Source of the DNA: Toxorhynchites rutilus septentrionalis
Lineage: Eukaryota; Arthropoda; Insecta; Diptera; Culicidae
Direction of reading: 5' to 3'
Assembly: GCF_029784135.1 (NCBI RefSeq)
Contig: NC_073745.1
Span: 241,395,946-241,459,945, forward strand
Length of the DNA: 64,000 nt
Shown: in pieces, positions 22,643-34,216 of the stretch
Position numbering within the stretch: the first letter of the stretch is position 1
How the letters are laid out: the number at the start of each line of letters is the position of its first letter
Notes under the pieces: model-generated
The model's database searches: none
The model's input: only the letters and a program-made list of their open reading frames with translations
Told to the model about the DNA's origin: nothing
Made by a program: the position numbers and the translations under genes

Positions 22643-23344
22643 TATAGTATTGCTGTACGAATTTTCAAACGCGTTTTTCTCGAAACCATGGCGGTATCTC
22701 AGAATCTACTCCACCGATGTGGTTTAAATTTCTAAAGCGTTACATAGCCGAAAACGCGATATTTCATGAAAAATGACTGATTTTTAACAAAAAAAAAAGC
22801 CGTCATTGTAATTTTTTGAATTCCCAAAAACCCCTATGTAACGCTTTAGGTATTATCCTAAAGTTTCAAAATATTAATTCGAATTCATTCTTCGACAACC
22901 CTTTGTTTCAGAACCGATTCCACCAGCAAGGTACCGATTTTCAGATATTATCTAAGCATCCAGCTATCTACAGGGTAATAATCATTATTTCCGTACTCAG
23001 AAAATGGAAAATACATCTTCAAATATACCTTAAACAATAACCAAATTACCCGAACACTTCTCCTTATTTCTAGCATCGTAATAAAAAAATAACCAAAATT
23101 CATTATTTTTCGACCTTCCAGGCAGGGGTCCGCCTCTTAAAGAGGAATTTCAAAAAGTTCGATGCATTCTAAAGAAACATCCGAAATAATAAAAAGCAAG
23201 CTGAGAACTTGCGTGAATTTAGGAGTGGTTTGAGCTCGTTGATGTCGTTTTCCGACCGATCATTCAATTTTCAAAAATTTATGCGTTGTTTCCGGGTTAA
23301 AAGCGACATCAAAGAACAGCACATTGTAAGCCGGATGTGGAGAA

Positions 23345-23605
23345 GATATTTTCCAGTGGTGAGAGCTATATTCTCTGATTGAAAACTGAAGGTAAAAATT
23401 CGTTCCACTGCGGTTGCTATCGCTTTCGCCTGCACTACACAACCGATTTCAGAATTTATGTTGCTTTTCTGCGAACGATACAGTATAATGCAATGGATGG
23501 ATTATTAGTGGATTAGGATTATGGATTAAGATTATTTTTTTGGCAATTACTGGAAGCACAGGAGATGTAATTTGGCTAAGAAATACTGAAAAATTACTCG
23601 GATAT
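23345..23605 (+). repeat. Dispersed repeat B, copy 2
   Basis: This aligns with 14823-15060 (GAAAACTGAAGGTAAAAATTC, CAACCGATTTCAGAATTTATG, TTCTGCGAACG). The match ends at ACTCGGATAT, exactly where the minus-strand SINE begins, so the SINE integrated into this repeat. Confidence 0.65.
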
Positions 23606-23755
23606 TTTTTTTTCTTTCTGTATTATAGTGACTTTCAACACTTTTGGCTGGTTCGTCACTTTACTATGGAAAAATGTCGGGAGTGAGAATTGAACTCGTG
23701 ATCATAAGCGTAAGAGGTACGGATGTTACCACTACGCCAGATCGTCTCCACATTT
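23606..23755 (-). mobile_element. tRNA-derived SINE, second copy
   Basis: Read on the minus strand this is the same family as 10097-10257. It has TGGCGTAGTGGTAACATCC (A box), ATCACGAGTTCAATTCTC (B box), the AGTGACGAACCAGCC block, ACTATAATACAG and an A-rich tail. CTCGGATAT flanks it on both sides (23597-23605 and 23756-23764), a 9-bp target duplication. Confidence 0.8.
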
Positions 23756-23889
23756 CTCGGATATAAAATAAGTTCAGTATTTCTGGGTCGCTCTAGGCAG
23801 CGAGCAATTAACAGTGTATGATTATGCTGAAGCTGAGGGTTGATTTGAAAATTGTATTGCTTCGTTGCTTTGATGACGGTTTGCGCCGC

Positions 23890-26140
23890 TCAGTGCAATC
23901 ATTTATTATGCTTACATTACATCTGCTTTTTATTCATTTTGGCTTAACGCCTTTACAACATGGCCTGATTCACAATTCTCCTTCAATCTCTGTTCGTGGC
24001 TATCTCTCTCCAACACATGTCGTTCAAAGACTCCGAGTGCTTCGAGACCATAGTAGGTACGACTCCCATTGATAATGCGTCTCCGGATCTCGCGGCTGAT
24101 ATCATTGTCAGATGTTACTATTGAGCCAAGGTAGACAAATTGGTCCACTACCTCGAACTCATCGCCGTCGATCGTTACACTACTTCCTTATCGGATCCTG
24201 TCGTGCTAGGATCCGGAAGCCAGCATGTATTTGGTTTTAACCGCCTTGATTCTCAGTCCAACTCTTTCTACTTCGTACTTAAGTCTGGTGTTCTGTTCGG
24301 TTACCGTCTCAAATGTTCTATCGACAATGTCTACGTCATCAGTGAAGCAGGTGAATTGACTGGATCTATTGAAGATCGTACCGCCCAAGTTAAACGCAAT
24401 GCAATTGCCTGCTGCAAGAGAGACATTGTCGAAATCCCCGGTGTGACTCGAATAGTTCAGATAATCAACCCGATATTCGCACACAGCACTGTATTCAACC
24501 TATCGTACCCTTAATCAGTCTTGTCAGCTTCCCGGGAAAGCCATTTTCGTCCATGATTCTCCATAGCTCTTTTCGTGTTATTGAATCATATGCGTCTTTG
24601 AAGTTGATGAATAGATGGCGCGTTGGGACTCGGTACTCAAGGCATCTCTGTAGGATCCGCCGCAAGGCGCAGATCTAATCAGTAATAGACCGACCTTCGA
24701 TAAAGCCAGCCTGATAACCTCTGTTTCTAAGTGCCGATAAACGACGGAATGATTTGGGAAAGCATTTTGTAGACGACATTCAGGACGGTGATTGCACGAA
24801 AGTTTTCACAGTCTAGTTTGTCGTATTTCTTGAAGATAGAACAAATAACCCCAACTTTTCACCCCTCCGGTAGATGTTCTGTTTCCCAAATTCTGGCAAC
24901 CAGTCGATGCAGACAATTAACCAACTTTTCCGGACCCAACTTGATAAGTTCTGCTCCAATGCCATCTTTCCCAGTTGATTTGTTGTTCTCGAACTGTTTG
25001 ATGGCATACTTAACTTTATTATTTACTACACCAACGTAATCGCTTCCATCGTTATCTTGGTCCTCTGCCTGTACGCCATTTAAGTGCTCATCGAAGTGCT
25101 GTCTCCACCTTCGGGTCTCTTACGCTCGTTCGTCAGGATACTCTCATCCTTATTCCGACACATTTCTGCTTGTGGCACGAAGCCTTTTCGGGATGCATTG
25201 AGTTTCTGGTAGAACTTTCGCGTCTCATGAGAACGGTGTAGCTGTCCGAGTTCTTTACACACCTCCTCTTCCTGGCGGCGCTTCTTTTCCCTGAAGAGTT
25301 GGGTTTGCAGTCTCCGCTTCTGTCTAAATCGTTCCACGTTCTGACGGGTAGCTTGACGTAGCATTAGCAGCGTTCTTCTCGTGTAACACTTGTTGACACT
25401 CATCATCGAACCACTCGTACCGTCGTTTCGTTTCGTTCCACGTGTTCTAGGATGTTCTCCGCTACGCTGTTTATGAGGTAATCATACTCCAATTGTCCTC
25501 AAGAGGAGCTTCGGTAATTTGGTCCTCTTCCGGCAGCGCAGCTTCAAGCGGATGTACGTAGTTTTAGGTGACAGATGCTTATTTCAGTCGCTCGAGATTA
25601 TGCCGTCGCGGGAACCTCAATAGTTTCTGACGTCAGTTACGTCCGAGAAATATGGTCGATCTGAGATCTGAGATCTGAGATTGGTTTGGTGACCTCCAGG
25701 TGTATTGGGGGAGGGATTTGTGTTGAGAGAAGGTACTGCGTACGGCCATATTCTTAGAGGTGGCGAAATCAATGAGTCTTAGGCCGTTTTCATTTGTTTA
25801 ACTGGTTATGCTGTACAATTACAGGTTTGAACTCCTCCTCTTCATCGATCTGTGCATTGAAATCTCCTATGATGATTTTAATGTCATGCTTTGGGCAGCG
25901 TTCGTATTCGCGTTCCAGCTGCGCGTAGAATTAGTCTTTGTCATCATTGGGACTTGCAAGGTGATGGCTTTGCACCTTAATGATGCTGATTTTGAAGAAT
26001 CAGCTCTTAATCCTCAATCTGCACATTCTTGGGTTGATTGGCCACCGACCTATCACACGTTTCTGCATATTGCCCATTACATTGAAAGTAGTACCTAGCT
26101 CGTTCCTATTGCCGCAGCTCTGGTAGATGGTATAACCTTC
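23890..26140 (-). pseudogene. Decayed RTE-type LINE, endonuclease and reverse transcriptase
   Basis: Reading 5' to 3' on the minus strand, the pieces fall in the order of a non-LTR retrotransposon ORF2. The APE endonuclease comes first (about 26120-25560), with AsnGluLeuGlyThrThrPhe, IleIleGlyAspPheAsnAlaGln and a ThrTrpArgSerPro block. A basic linker follows (25406-25080). Then come RT blocks (25007-24813, with an AsnLysSer/GlyLysAsp-like motif split by changes) and PheThrAspAspValAsp (24484-24206). PheThrAspAsp replaces the usual Phe/Tyr-Ala-Asp-Asp. Last is TyrLeuGlySerIleValThr...ArgGluIleArgArgArgIle (24148-23930). Several frameshifts and stops separate the pieces, so the element is dead. 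No RNase H is seen, as expected for RTE. Clade assignment is from motif resemblance only. Confidence 0.85.
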
Positions 26141-26339
26141 GCAAAACGTATATATTGTAGAAATTATACAATTTTGAAACAAACTATTGAATAATTATGA
26201 AATAAATTCGTGTTGTTGTTTAATGTACTGTAAACACTCGGAAATGGAATGTGTGACAAGGAAGGAGCTGATGATAACACTTTGCGTTCCCGACCACAGA
26301 CATGATTTCGATAGGAAAAAATATTTGCATACTTAAAAT

Positions 26340-26930
26340 CATTACATAGAGACGAATGAACTGCCATGTTTGAAGACTCTTCAATACAAACGAAAAAAGA
26401 AGAAGCCAAAACCGGTTATCAACGATCATGTATTTTATTCCAGGGCCTCCATTGATTGATTGGCCTTTTTTAAGGTTAAAGACGAATGAACTTTGTAGTT
26501 TGAAGCCTCTACTGTAGAAAACAAAACATCATCAGATGCAAGCTACAGGTAGTCTTGCACTTGCATGAATTTGGGCAGATCAGAATGTGTTTTCCTAACA
26601 CGAACTAGTAAATCGAGAAGCCTGACAAAATCGTCATATCTTAAAGGTTTTGTGAAGGCCTCTGAGTTTAGAATAATTTCTAAATTGGCGTTCTTAAAGG
26701 CGGGAGACGAATGACCTGCAAAAGTTTAAAATCTCTATAAACAAACACTCGCTCACCAAAACATCACTCACGATTCTACAGTCGTCCAGCTAGCAACTAG
26801 TCGTCTGCGGCGAACGCATCGGAGGCTTTTTTCAAGGCCATAGTTTTAGAAGTTTTAATTTTCTAAATTGTCGTTTTTCAAAACTGCATGCGAATAGCTG
26901 AAGAAATTCAAAGCCTATATAATTCAAGTC
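26340..26930 (+). repeat. Degenerate repeats of GACGAATGAACT...GTTTGAAGCCTCT
   Basis: Related blocks of about 30 bp lie at about 26349, 26481, 26707 and 26889, spaced 130-230 bp apart. Each is followed by an A-rich stretch with AAACAAAACATCA-like words. They look like an old tandem array of units of about 150-200 bp that have since diverged. It is non-coding. Confidence 0.45.
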
Positions 26931-27100
26931 ATCATTATCATTCATACCAAAACAACTTGAATGTTTAACACGTTCGGTTTTACTGTATGAATTTTCTTGT
27001 TTCTATTTTTGATCACGAATTTTAACACTGGTGTTAATTTTTATCGCGTCATTTTGTTTGTTATTTATGCTTAAAACGCATTATTTAATGAATGACTATG

Positions 27101-30061
27101 GTTTTAACCTAAGTGGTGCGGACTCAATCCACTTCATTTTCAAGCAAATTCATGCATGTTTTCTAGCGATTTCTTGCAATGAATTTTCAGACGACCAGAG
27201 ATGCCAGATTTACAAATATGTTTGAAAATTTACAGACATATCTGTAAAACACTTTTTATTTTTGTTATGGACTTTTGGATATAACAATATTTCACAGGTT
27301 TTTGAAAAATAAGAGGCTCTATTCATCACATCAAATATATTTGACTCACCGCATGACATTTTCCATAGTTTTAATACAGAAAAGTTATTATATTTAGTTT
27401 ATATCAATACACATGACGTTACACCAGCGATACTCAACCTGCGGTCCGGCAGACTTTCTGGTTGGCCCATCGGGTGTGTATGAAGTATGGAACTCATACA
27501 CATAAGTACTTTTGCCCTGACATCATTGCAGACGGAAGAGAGGATACAATTATTCACAATTAATGAAAAATTGCATTCTCTGCAGGTAGGGAAACGAAAA
27601 TTGTCTCTGATAATTATTTCCTGTTCTAGATAAGATTGTTTTGCTGAAATGCAAGGAGATTTATTGAAAAATAGTTAAGTTAGGGTCAGGACTACGTCTT
27701 CTAAGCATTTAAACAACATCGCATAAAAATTTTCATTCTATTTTCAACAACTTACATTCGCTTTCTGGTCTGCTTATGACAAAATATGGGTTACTGTTCG
27801 ATATTGTTACCACAGACATGGTTCATGGCCGTGTGGTGATCTAAAACTTGTATAGCCTTGCATGGCGGATGGAAAATAAACACTGCATTTTCTTATAAAT
27901 TTCATCAACGACAAGACCGCGAGCCTTTGTGGATGTCCAATATATCAACGAAGAAATACTGATTTTTATAAAAATAATATGTATATATGTATGTGTAGAT
28001 CGTTGAAACATTTAAACACACATACAACACATAAGTTATTTTTTATTTTACAACTAACATATTCACTAGAAATATTTTTTATGGCCGAACAACGTTTGCC
28101 GGGTATATATACAGCCATTCCATGCAGAACCGATATAGTGGTTCTCAGATTTTCGTCAAAAGTGCTAATTTCTTTATCGCAAAACATTAGACCCGTATTT
28201 TTTATTTTTTTCATTAGGGTGTCCATTTCCATTTTTGGGTGGTCCGAAAAATCATTTTTTCCTCTTTTTCCCAAAAATGACAAATGAAAATTAATAACTT
28301 TTGAATCACTGAACCGATTTAGATGATCGACATATAAAATTGAAACTAATGACCTAGCCTTTTATTGAAAAATATTTAACTTGCGAAAAAAATAATTATA
28401 TTTTAGTAATTATTGATTGTAGTCGTTTTTTATTTTTTTATTACTTTGGACTAGAGGGCGCTATATTTTTTTATATTTTTTCTTGAAAGCTGGGGATTTT
28501 TTACATAACATATCTCGACATCAGAAATGCTATTTTTTCGTTTTTTAGATATGATTTTTCAAAGTTAACCGGTGGTTCGAAAAATCATTTTTCCCCCCTT
28601 GTCCAAAAATAACTTTCTGCAAAAAATCTTAAGATTTGAACTACTGAACTGATTTAGATGATCGATATATTAAATAGAAGCCAATAAGCAAAATTTGAAA
28701 AAATATCACACTTTAGTCACATAGGAATATTGATCGAAGACTTAAAACATGTTAAATTTACAAAATTATAACTTAAAAACGATAATTATAGCATCTCTGA
28801 TATCGAGATATGTTAGGTAAATAATCCTCAGCTTTCCATAAAAAATATAAAAAAATATAGCGCTCCTATCTTCAGCCGAGAAAACTATGAAAAACAAACT
28901 CAATCAATAATAACAAAAACAAAAATTCATGTTTTTTCGCAAAAGTAATATTTTTTAAAAGAAAAATAACTCGTAAGCTTCAATTTGATATGTCGATGAT
29001 ATGAATCGGTCCAATAGTTCAAAAGTTATGACTTTTTGTAGTGGGAAGAATGGGGAAAAATTGTTTTTCGAACCATCGATTAGTTTTGAAAAATCATATT
29101 TCAAAGACGGAAAAAATAGCATCTCTGATATCGAGATATTTTATGTAAAAAAATCAGCTTTCAAGAAAAAAATATAAAAAAAATATAGCGCTAAAGCCAT
29201 TAAAAAACGACTACAATCAATAATTACGAAAATAGGATCTATATTATCTGCAAGTTCAATATTTCTCAATTAATTGGCTTCAATTTGATATATCGATCAT
29301 CTAAATCGGTTGAGTGGTTCGAACGTTAAAAATTTTTGAAAAAAGTCATTTTGGGAAAAAGTGGGAAAAAATGATTTTTTGGATCACCCTAAAATGGAAA
29401 TGGGCACCCTAATGAAAAAATAAAAAAATACAAGACTAATGTTTTGCGATAAAGAACAAAATTACCACTTTTAACGAAAATCTGAGAACCACTATATTTG
29501 TTTGGCATGGAATGGCTGTATATATACAAAATACAATCTTACGTGCATCGCGATGTACAAAGTATTAATGAATATGTGAAAATTAACGTTAAAAGACATT
29601 TCTATAGATCTGCACACTTTTACAGACTTTTCCACATTTTTAACAGACATTCACATGTTTTTACAGCCTTTTTTTAAAAATCATCTGGCATCTCTTCCTT
29701 CCACATTTAACCGAATATTTTCAAAACGCAGGAGTAAACATTTACGTGACTCTGACTTCGTTTGTTTTTATTTCGTTCGGAAAAACGTTATGTCAAAGAG
29801 AGGGGACATTAAAAATGCGTTACTCAGTGAAAGGCTGAGATGCTCTTTCAGAGATGCAATGGTTAATTGAACAATTGACGGAAAAATGTAGTTCGTTCAT
29901 TTTATAATTTTAATTATTTTTGCCCTTGACAACAATACCTCTTTTATAGTGTTGATTATCATAAGAAAAATAACACTCCTGATCGTTGGATCTCTTTTGA
30001 CATTTCATTGGATCTTTTTTGACAGCCGTTTTGATTCAGTCCGCACTACCTAGGTTTTAAC
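27101..30061. mobile_element. TIR element around the 1.4-kb palindrome
   Basis: GTTTTAACCTAAGTGGTGCG at 27101 is matched in reverse at 30033-30061 (read inverted as GTTAAAACCTAGGTAGTGCG), about 25 of 29 bases. Target duplications were not identified. Inside lie a second inverted pair (AGAGATGCCAGAT at about 27202 and ATCTGGCATCTCT at about 29682) and the foldback at 28104-29528. No transposase was recognised. This is probably old. Confidence 0.5.
28104..29528. mobile_element. Complete foldback element, 1.4-kb imperfect palindrome
   Basis: Both ends read GTATATATACAGCCATTCCATGC when taken inward (28103- and, inverted, to 29527). The two arms mirror one another around about 28816. Matching blocks are GATATAGTGGTTCTCAGATT, CGCAAAACATTAG, CTGAACCGATTTAGATGATCG, GCTATATTTTTTTATATTTT and CTGATATCGAGATAT. 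TATATA at both ends may be target sequence or part of the repeat. No coding sequence is seen. Partial relatives lie at 7706-10084 and 15331-15790, and a distant one at about 43440-43870. Confidence 0.75.
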
Positions 30062-30179
30062 TACAGATGCTATAAAATTCTTCGAACAATGCAAATAAAT
30101 TATTATAATTGAAGTACTGGATTGGATTATTTTTTCTCAAAGTTTTGTCACTTTCTTTTTTTGCTGGAGCAGTGATCTA

Positions 30180-30574
30180 AATGTTTTGTTTTGACGGTCC
30201 AGTAGAACTTGAGATATCGTGTACGCCAGTTTGAAAAAAATAGTTTCGAAAAAAACGCGTTTGAAGTCAATTGTTATGGCCGAACTAGATTATATACCGT
30301 ATCACTAACATGGCTATAACTCGAGAAATATTGGTATTTTCTTGGGTATATTTTTGAATGTCTAAACTTCATAAATATAAAGAAAAAAAATATTTTTTTC
30401 AATTTCTATACTAGCGTACTTTTTGGAGTACTTTAAGACAAACAGAACTCGAAACAAAAAAAGTTCAAGAACTCTGTCACTGATCAAATTTGACCATATG
30501 TACAGAAAGCTTTTTTTCAGATGTGATCTTCTATTAAATTCCGGATATATGATTTCTTTTAATGTGAGAAAGGG
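30180..30574 (-). repeat. Dispersed repeat hosting the truncated LINE
   Basis: The block at 30420-30573, continuing beyond the LINE at 33711-33770, matches the reverse of 48940-49140 (AAAGAAAAAGTTC-type, ACTCTG, CATATG and GAGAAAGGTGTTT words). The adjacent block at 30190-30270 (TCTACTG... reversed, GTACGCCAGTTTG, AACGCGTTTGAA) matches 6060-6120 in reverse. Before the LINE arrived this was therefore already repeated, non-coding DNA. Confidence 0.65.
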
Positions 30575-33361
30575 CTATGGTGGGATAGCCAATGTTCCAA
30601 GCTTTATGTAGAAAAATCGAATGCATTTAAAGCTTTTCGGAAACGTGGAACCCCTGAAAATTTTCAAACGTATTTAGCCCTTGAAGACCAATTTAAAAAC
30701 TTAATCAAAGGGAAAAAACGTGCTTATTGGCGAAATTTCGTGGGAGGTTTGTCACGAGAAACGTCAATGAAAAAATTATGGAAAGTGGCTCGAAACATGA
30801 GAAATCGCTCTTCAACGAATGAAAGCGAAGAATATTCACATCGATGGATTTTTAATTTTGCACGGAAGGTTTGTCCTGATTCCGCTCCTGTGCAAAAAAT
30901 TGTTCGAGATATACCACAAGGTAGGTGCGATCTTGATTCCGAGTTTTCGATGGTAGAATTCTCTCTTGCTCTGCTTTCATGTAACAATTCTGCTCCGGGA
31001 TCGGATAGAATTAAGTTCAACTTGCTGAAAAACCTCCCTGATGTGGTGAAACATCGCTTGTTGAATTTATTCAATCGGTTTCTGGAGAATAATATTGTTC
31101 CAGATGATTGGAGACAAGTACGAGTTATAGCTATTCAAAAACCCGGAAAACCCGCGTCCGACTTCAATTCGTACCGCCCAATAGCAATGCTGTCTTGTAT
31201 ACGGAAATTGTTGGAGAAAATGATCTTGTTTCGCCTTGATCGATGGGTTGAAATGAATGGCCTACTCTCAGATACACAATATGGGTTCCGCAGGGGCAAG
31301 GGGACGAATGATTGTCTTGCGTTGCTTTCTTCAGAAATTCAAATGGCTTACGCCGAAAAAAAACAAATGGCTTCAGTATTCTTGGACATAAAGGGGGCCT
31401 TCGATTCTGTTTCAATAGAGGTTTTGTCGGACAAATTACACTCTCGGGGTCTGCCGCCTCTATTGAATAATATGTTATATAACTTGCTTTGTGAGAAACA
31501 TTTGAACTTTTCTCACGGAGATTCGGCAGTAAGTCGGTTCTCTTACATGGGCCTCCCCCAGGGCTCATGTTTAAGCCCCCTTTTGTACAACTTCTATGTA
31601 AGCGACATCGACAATTGCCTTACACAAAATTGCAGCCTAAGACAACTTGCAGATGATGGAGTGGTGTCTGTCGTAGGACCAAACGAATCCGACCTGCAAG
31701 GACCCTTACAAGATACTTTGAACAATTTTTCAACCTGGTCCATTGGGCTAGGGATCGAATTCTCCACGGAGAAAACAGAGATGGTGGTTTTTTCTAGGAA
31801 GCATAGACCAGCAAAACCAAAGCTTCAACTTTTGGGTAAACCGATCACTCATGCTATGTCATTCAAGTATCTTGGGGTCTGGTTCGACTCCAAATGTACT
31901 TGGGGGGCCCATATTAGGTATCTGAGTAAAAAATGTCAACAAAGAATAAACTTTCTCCGTACAATTACCGGCACCTGGTGGGGAGCCCACCCAGAAGATC
32001 TTATAATGTTGTATCGAACAACTATTCTCTCAGTGATGGAGTATGGCAGTTTCTGTTTTCAATCAGCTGCCAAAACACACTTAATTAAACTCGAGCGAAT
32101 TCAGTATCTTTGTCTCCGTATCGCGTTGGGATGTATGCCCTCAACACATACCATGAGCCTCGAGGTTTTGGCAGGCCTACTCCCACTAAAAGATCGCTTC
32201 AATTTATTATCTCTTCGGTTCTTCATCCGGTGTAAGGTCATGAACCCATTGGTGATCGGAAATTTTGAGCAGCTGATCGAGCTAAATTTTCACTCCGGAT
32301 TCATGAGTTCATATCATGAATTCATCTCCATGCAGGTTGATCCTTCTTCGTATATTCCCAACCGTGTTTGTTTCCCTGACTACATCAATTCCTCTGTGCA
32401 TTTTGATCTGTCCATGAAGCAAGATATCCATGGATATTCAGATTACCAACGATCGAGGATCGCTCCAACGATCTTCGATGAAAAGTATGGGGGTATCAAT
32501 TGTGATAATATGTACTTTACTGATGGGTCCACTATAAACGAGTCCACAGGATTTGGAGTGTTCAACGAATTTTTTAGCACCTCACACAGTCTTCAGAATC
32601 CTTGCTCAGTGTATATTGCTGAATTGGCAGCAATTCATTGGGCGCTGGACAGCGTCGCCTCACGACCTGTTGAACACTATTACATTGTAACGGATAGTCT
32701 TAGCTCTGTCGAAGCTATCCGTTCAGTGAGGCCGGAAAAGCACTCGCCGTACTTCCTTGAGAGAATACGAAAAATTTTGAGTGCTTTATCCAGACGCTGT
32801 TATGTCATTACCTTTATCTGGGTCCCTTCACATTGCTCCATTCCGGGTAATGAGAGGGCTGACTCATTAGCAAAGGTAGGTGCAATTGAAGGCGATATTT
32901 ATCAGCGTCAAATCGCCTTCAATGAATTTTATTCTTTAGTCCGCAAAAATACCATCGCTAACTGGCAACGCAAGTGGAATGAAGATGAATTGGGCCGGTG
33001 GTTTCACTCGATTATCCCTAAGGTTAGCCTCAAACCGTGGTTCAAAAGTCTGGACTTGAGTCGGGACTTTATTCGCACCTTCTCCCGACTCATGTCCAAT
33101 CACTGTTCGTTAGATGCACTACTCTTCCGTTTCAATCTTGCCAGCAGCAATCTCTGCGTTTGTGGCCAAGGTTATCACGACATCGAGCACATTGTTTGGT
33201 CGTGCGAGGTGTATCTGGTCGCCAGATCGAATTTAAAAAACTCCCTTCGGGCCCGAGGAAGACAGCCCAATGTGCCGGTGAGAGATGTGTTGGCTCGGTT
33301 AGACCTTGATTACATGTCCCATATATATGTTTTCCTTAAAGCTATAGATCTTCGTGTGTGA
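30575..33361 (+). pseudogene. Truncated LINE ORF2: reverse transcriptase and RNase H
   Basis: The frame is open from the truncation point to the TGA at 33359-33361 and corresponds to residues 301-1228 of the full-length ORF2. The endonuclease is lost. The RT domain keeps PheLeuAspIleLysGlyAlaPhe and LeuAlaAspAsp. RNase H keeps ThrAspGly, AlaGlu, ThrAspSer and AsnGluArgAlaAsp. The C-terminal Cys-x-Cys...His...Cys knuckle is present. By eye it differs from the other copy at about a dozen residues (for example TrpLysVal for CysLysVal, AsnAspCys for AsnGluCys). The first ATG (30740) lies 55 codons in. A product could only arise from a read-through transcript, so I treat it as a recent pseudogene fragment. 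Confidence 0.9.
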
Positions 33362-33709
33362 TTGTCCCTACATCCTTATACCCTCCTTTCCTTCCTTTGC
33401 GGGTAATTCGTCCCCTTGCTATAAATAGTAGAATAAGTTGAAATGTAAATACACTATAGATATACGAATAGATTTATAAATTGGGTGTTCATCAACATTG
33501 TTACAATTTCCTTATATCCCATCCTTCTCCTAAAAATATGTCACCCTCCTAAACTCGAGTACACCGCGAGTAATCGGTTTTCCACCTTACTAACCATAGA
33601 TGTAAGAAAATTGTTTATATATATAGTGTTAAAATTATATTTAAGAATTCGGCTCCTTTAAACTTAAGTAACTGAGCCTGTAAAAATAAACGAATTAAAA
33701 AAAAAAAAA
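30575..33709 (+). mobile_element. 5'-truncated I-clade-like LINE, copy 1
   Basis: This matches 60061-63195 of the full-length copy with few differences, including the whole 3' untranslated region and the A tail (33696-33710). AATGTGAGAAAGG lies on both sides (30561-30573 and 33710-33722), a clean target-site duplication. Truncation at the 5' end is the normal result of incomplete target-primed reverse transcription. One extra G (30574) sits at the 5' junction. The near-identity to the full-length copy points to recent mobility. Confidence 0.93.
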
Positions 33710-33722
33710 AATGTGAGAAAGG

Positions 33723-34216
33723 TGTTTGCGGTTTTCGAGGGGATGAATCAAAAGTTGAAATCTTCTTTTATATTCAATAAATACATTCACAATGATAATG
33801 CACCAACGCTAAAATTACTGCAGAATAATCAATTCACAAATTGGTGAATTATTATATAAGAAGTTTATTTTGAAGGGAGCAGAAATAATTTTGAAGAATA
33901 CACAAATCACTACTATGTAATATTTTTATCAAACCCCTTTTGCGAAAACTATTGTTCATGTATCTAAATGAAGCTTTAACTCATTAACGACCAGCTGTTC
34001 GAAAAATCGCACTAATCCTTTGTTAATTTCGAATGATTGGTCGTTAATCGATTTATTTCCCTTCTGTAATATTTTTGGACGAACCATTCGCAAAATGTCG
34101 GATGACAACAACTAAAAACCATTCATTCGATTTGTAGCTAGACACCGATGATAAGATGAACAGATTGCTCTTTTCTCCTGTAATCACGAACGAGTCCCGT
34201 GAGAGGATACTAAATT
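33723..34216. other. Repeat remainder and AT-rich DNA; small hairpin at 33985-34050
   Basis: The first 50 bp continue the repeat that hosts the LINE. ATTAACGACCA (about 33983) and its inverted copy TGGTCGTTAAT (about 34040) form an 11-bp perfect stem around a loop of about 45 bp. No gene was seen. Confidence 0.4.

Noticed and set aside
27202..29694. hAT element with AGAGATGCCAGAT ends
   Set aside because: The inverted pair is real but the flanks show no 8-bp duplication. I mention it only inside the larger TIR element.
33037..33309. Overlapping frames in LINE ORF2 (also 62523-62795 and the antisense frames at 31164 and 60650)
   Set aside because: They are shadows of the RT/RNase H frame and appear in both LINE copies for that reason.
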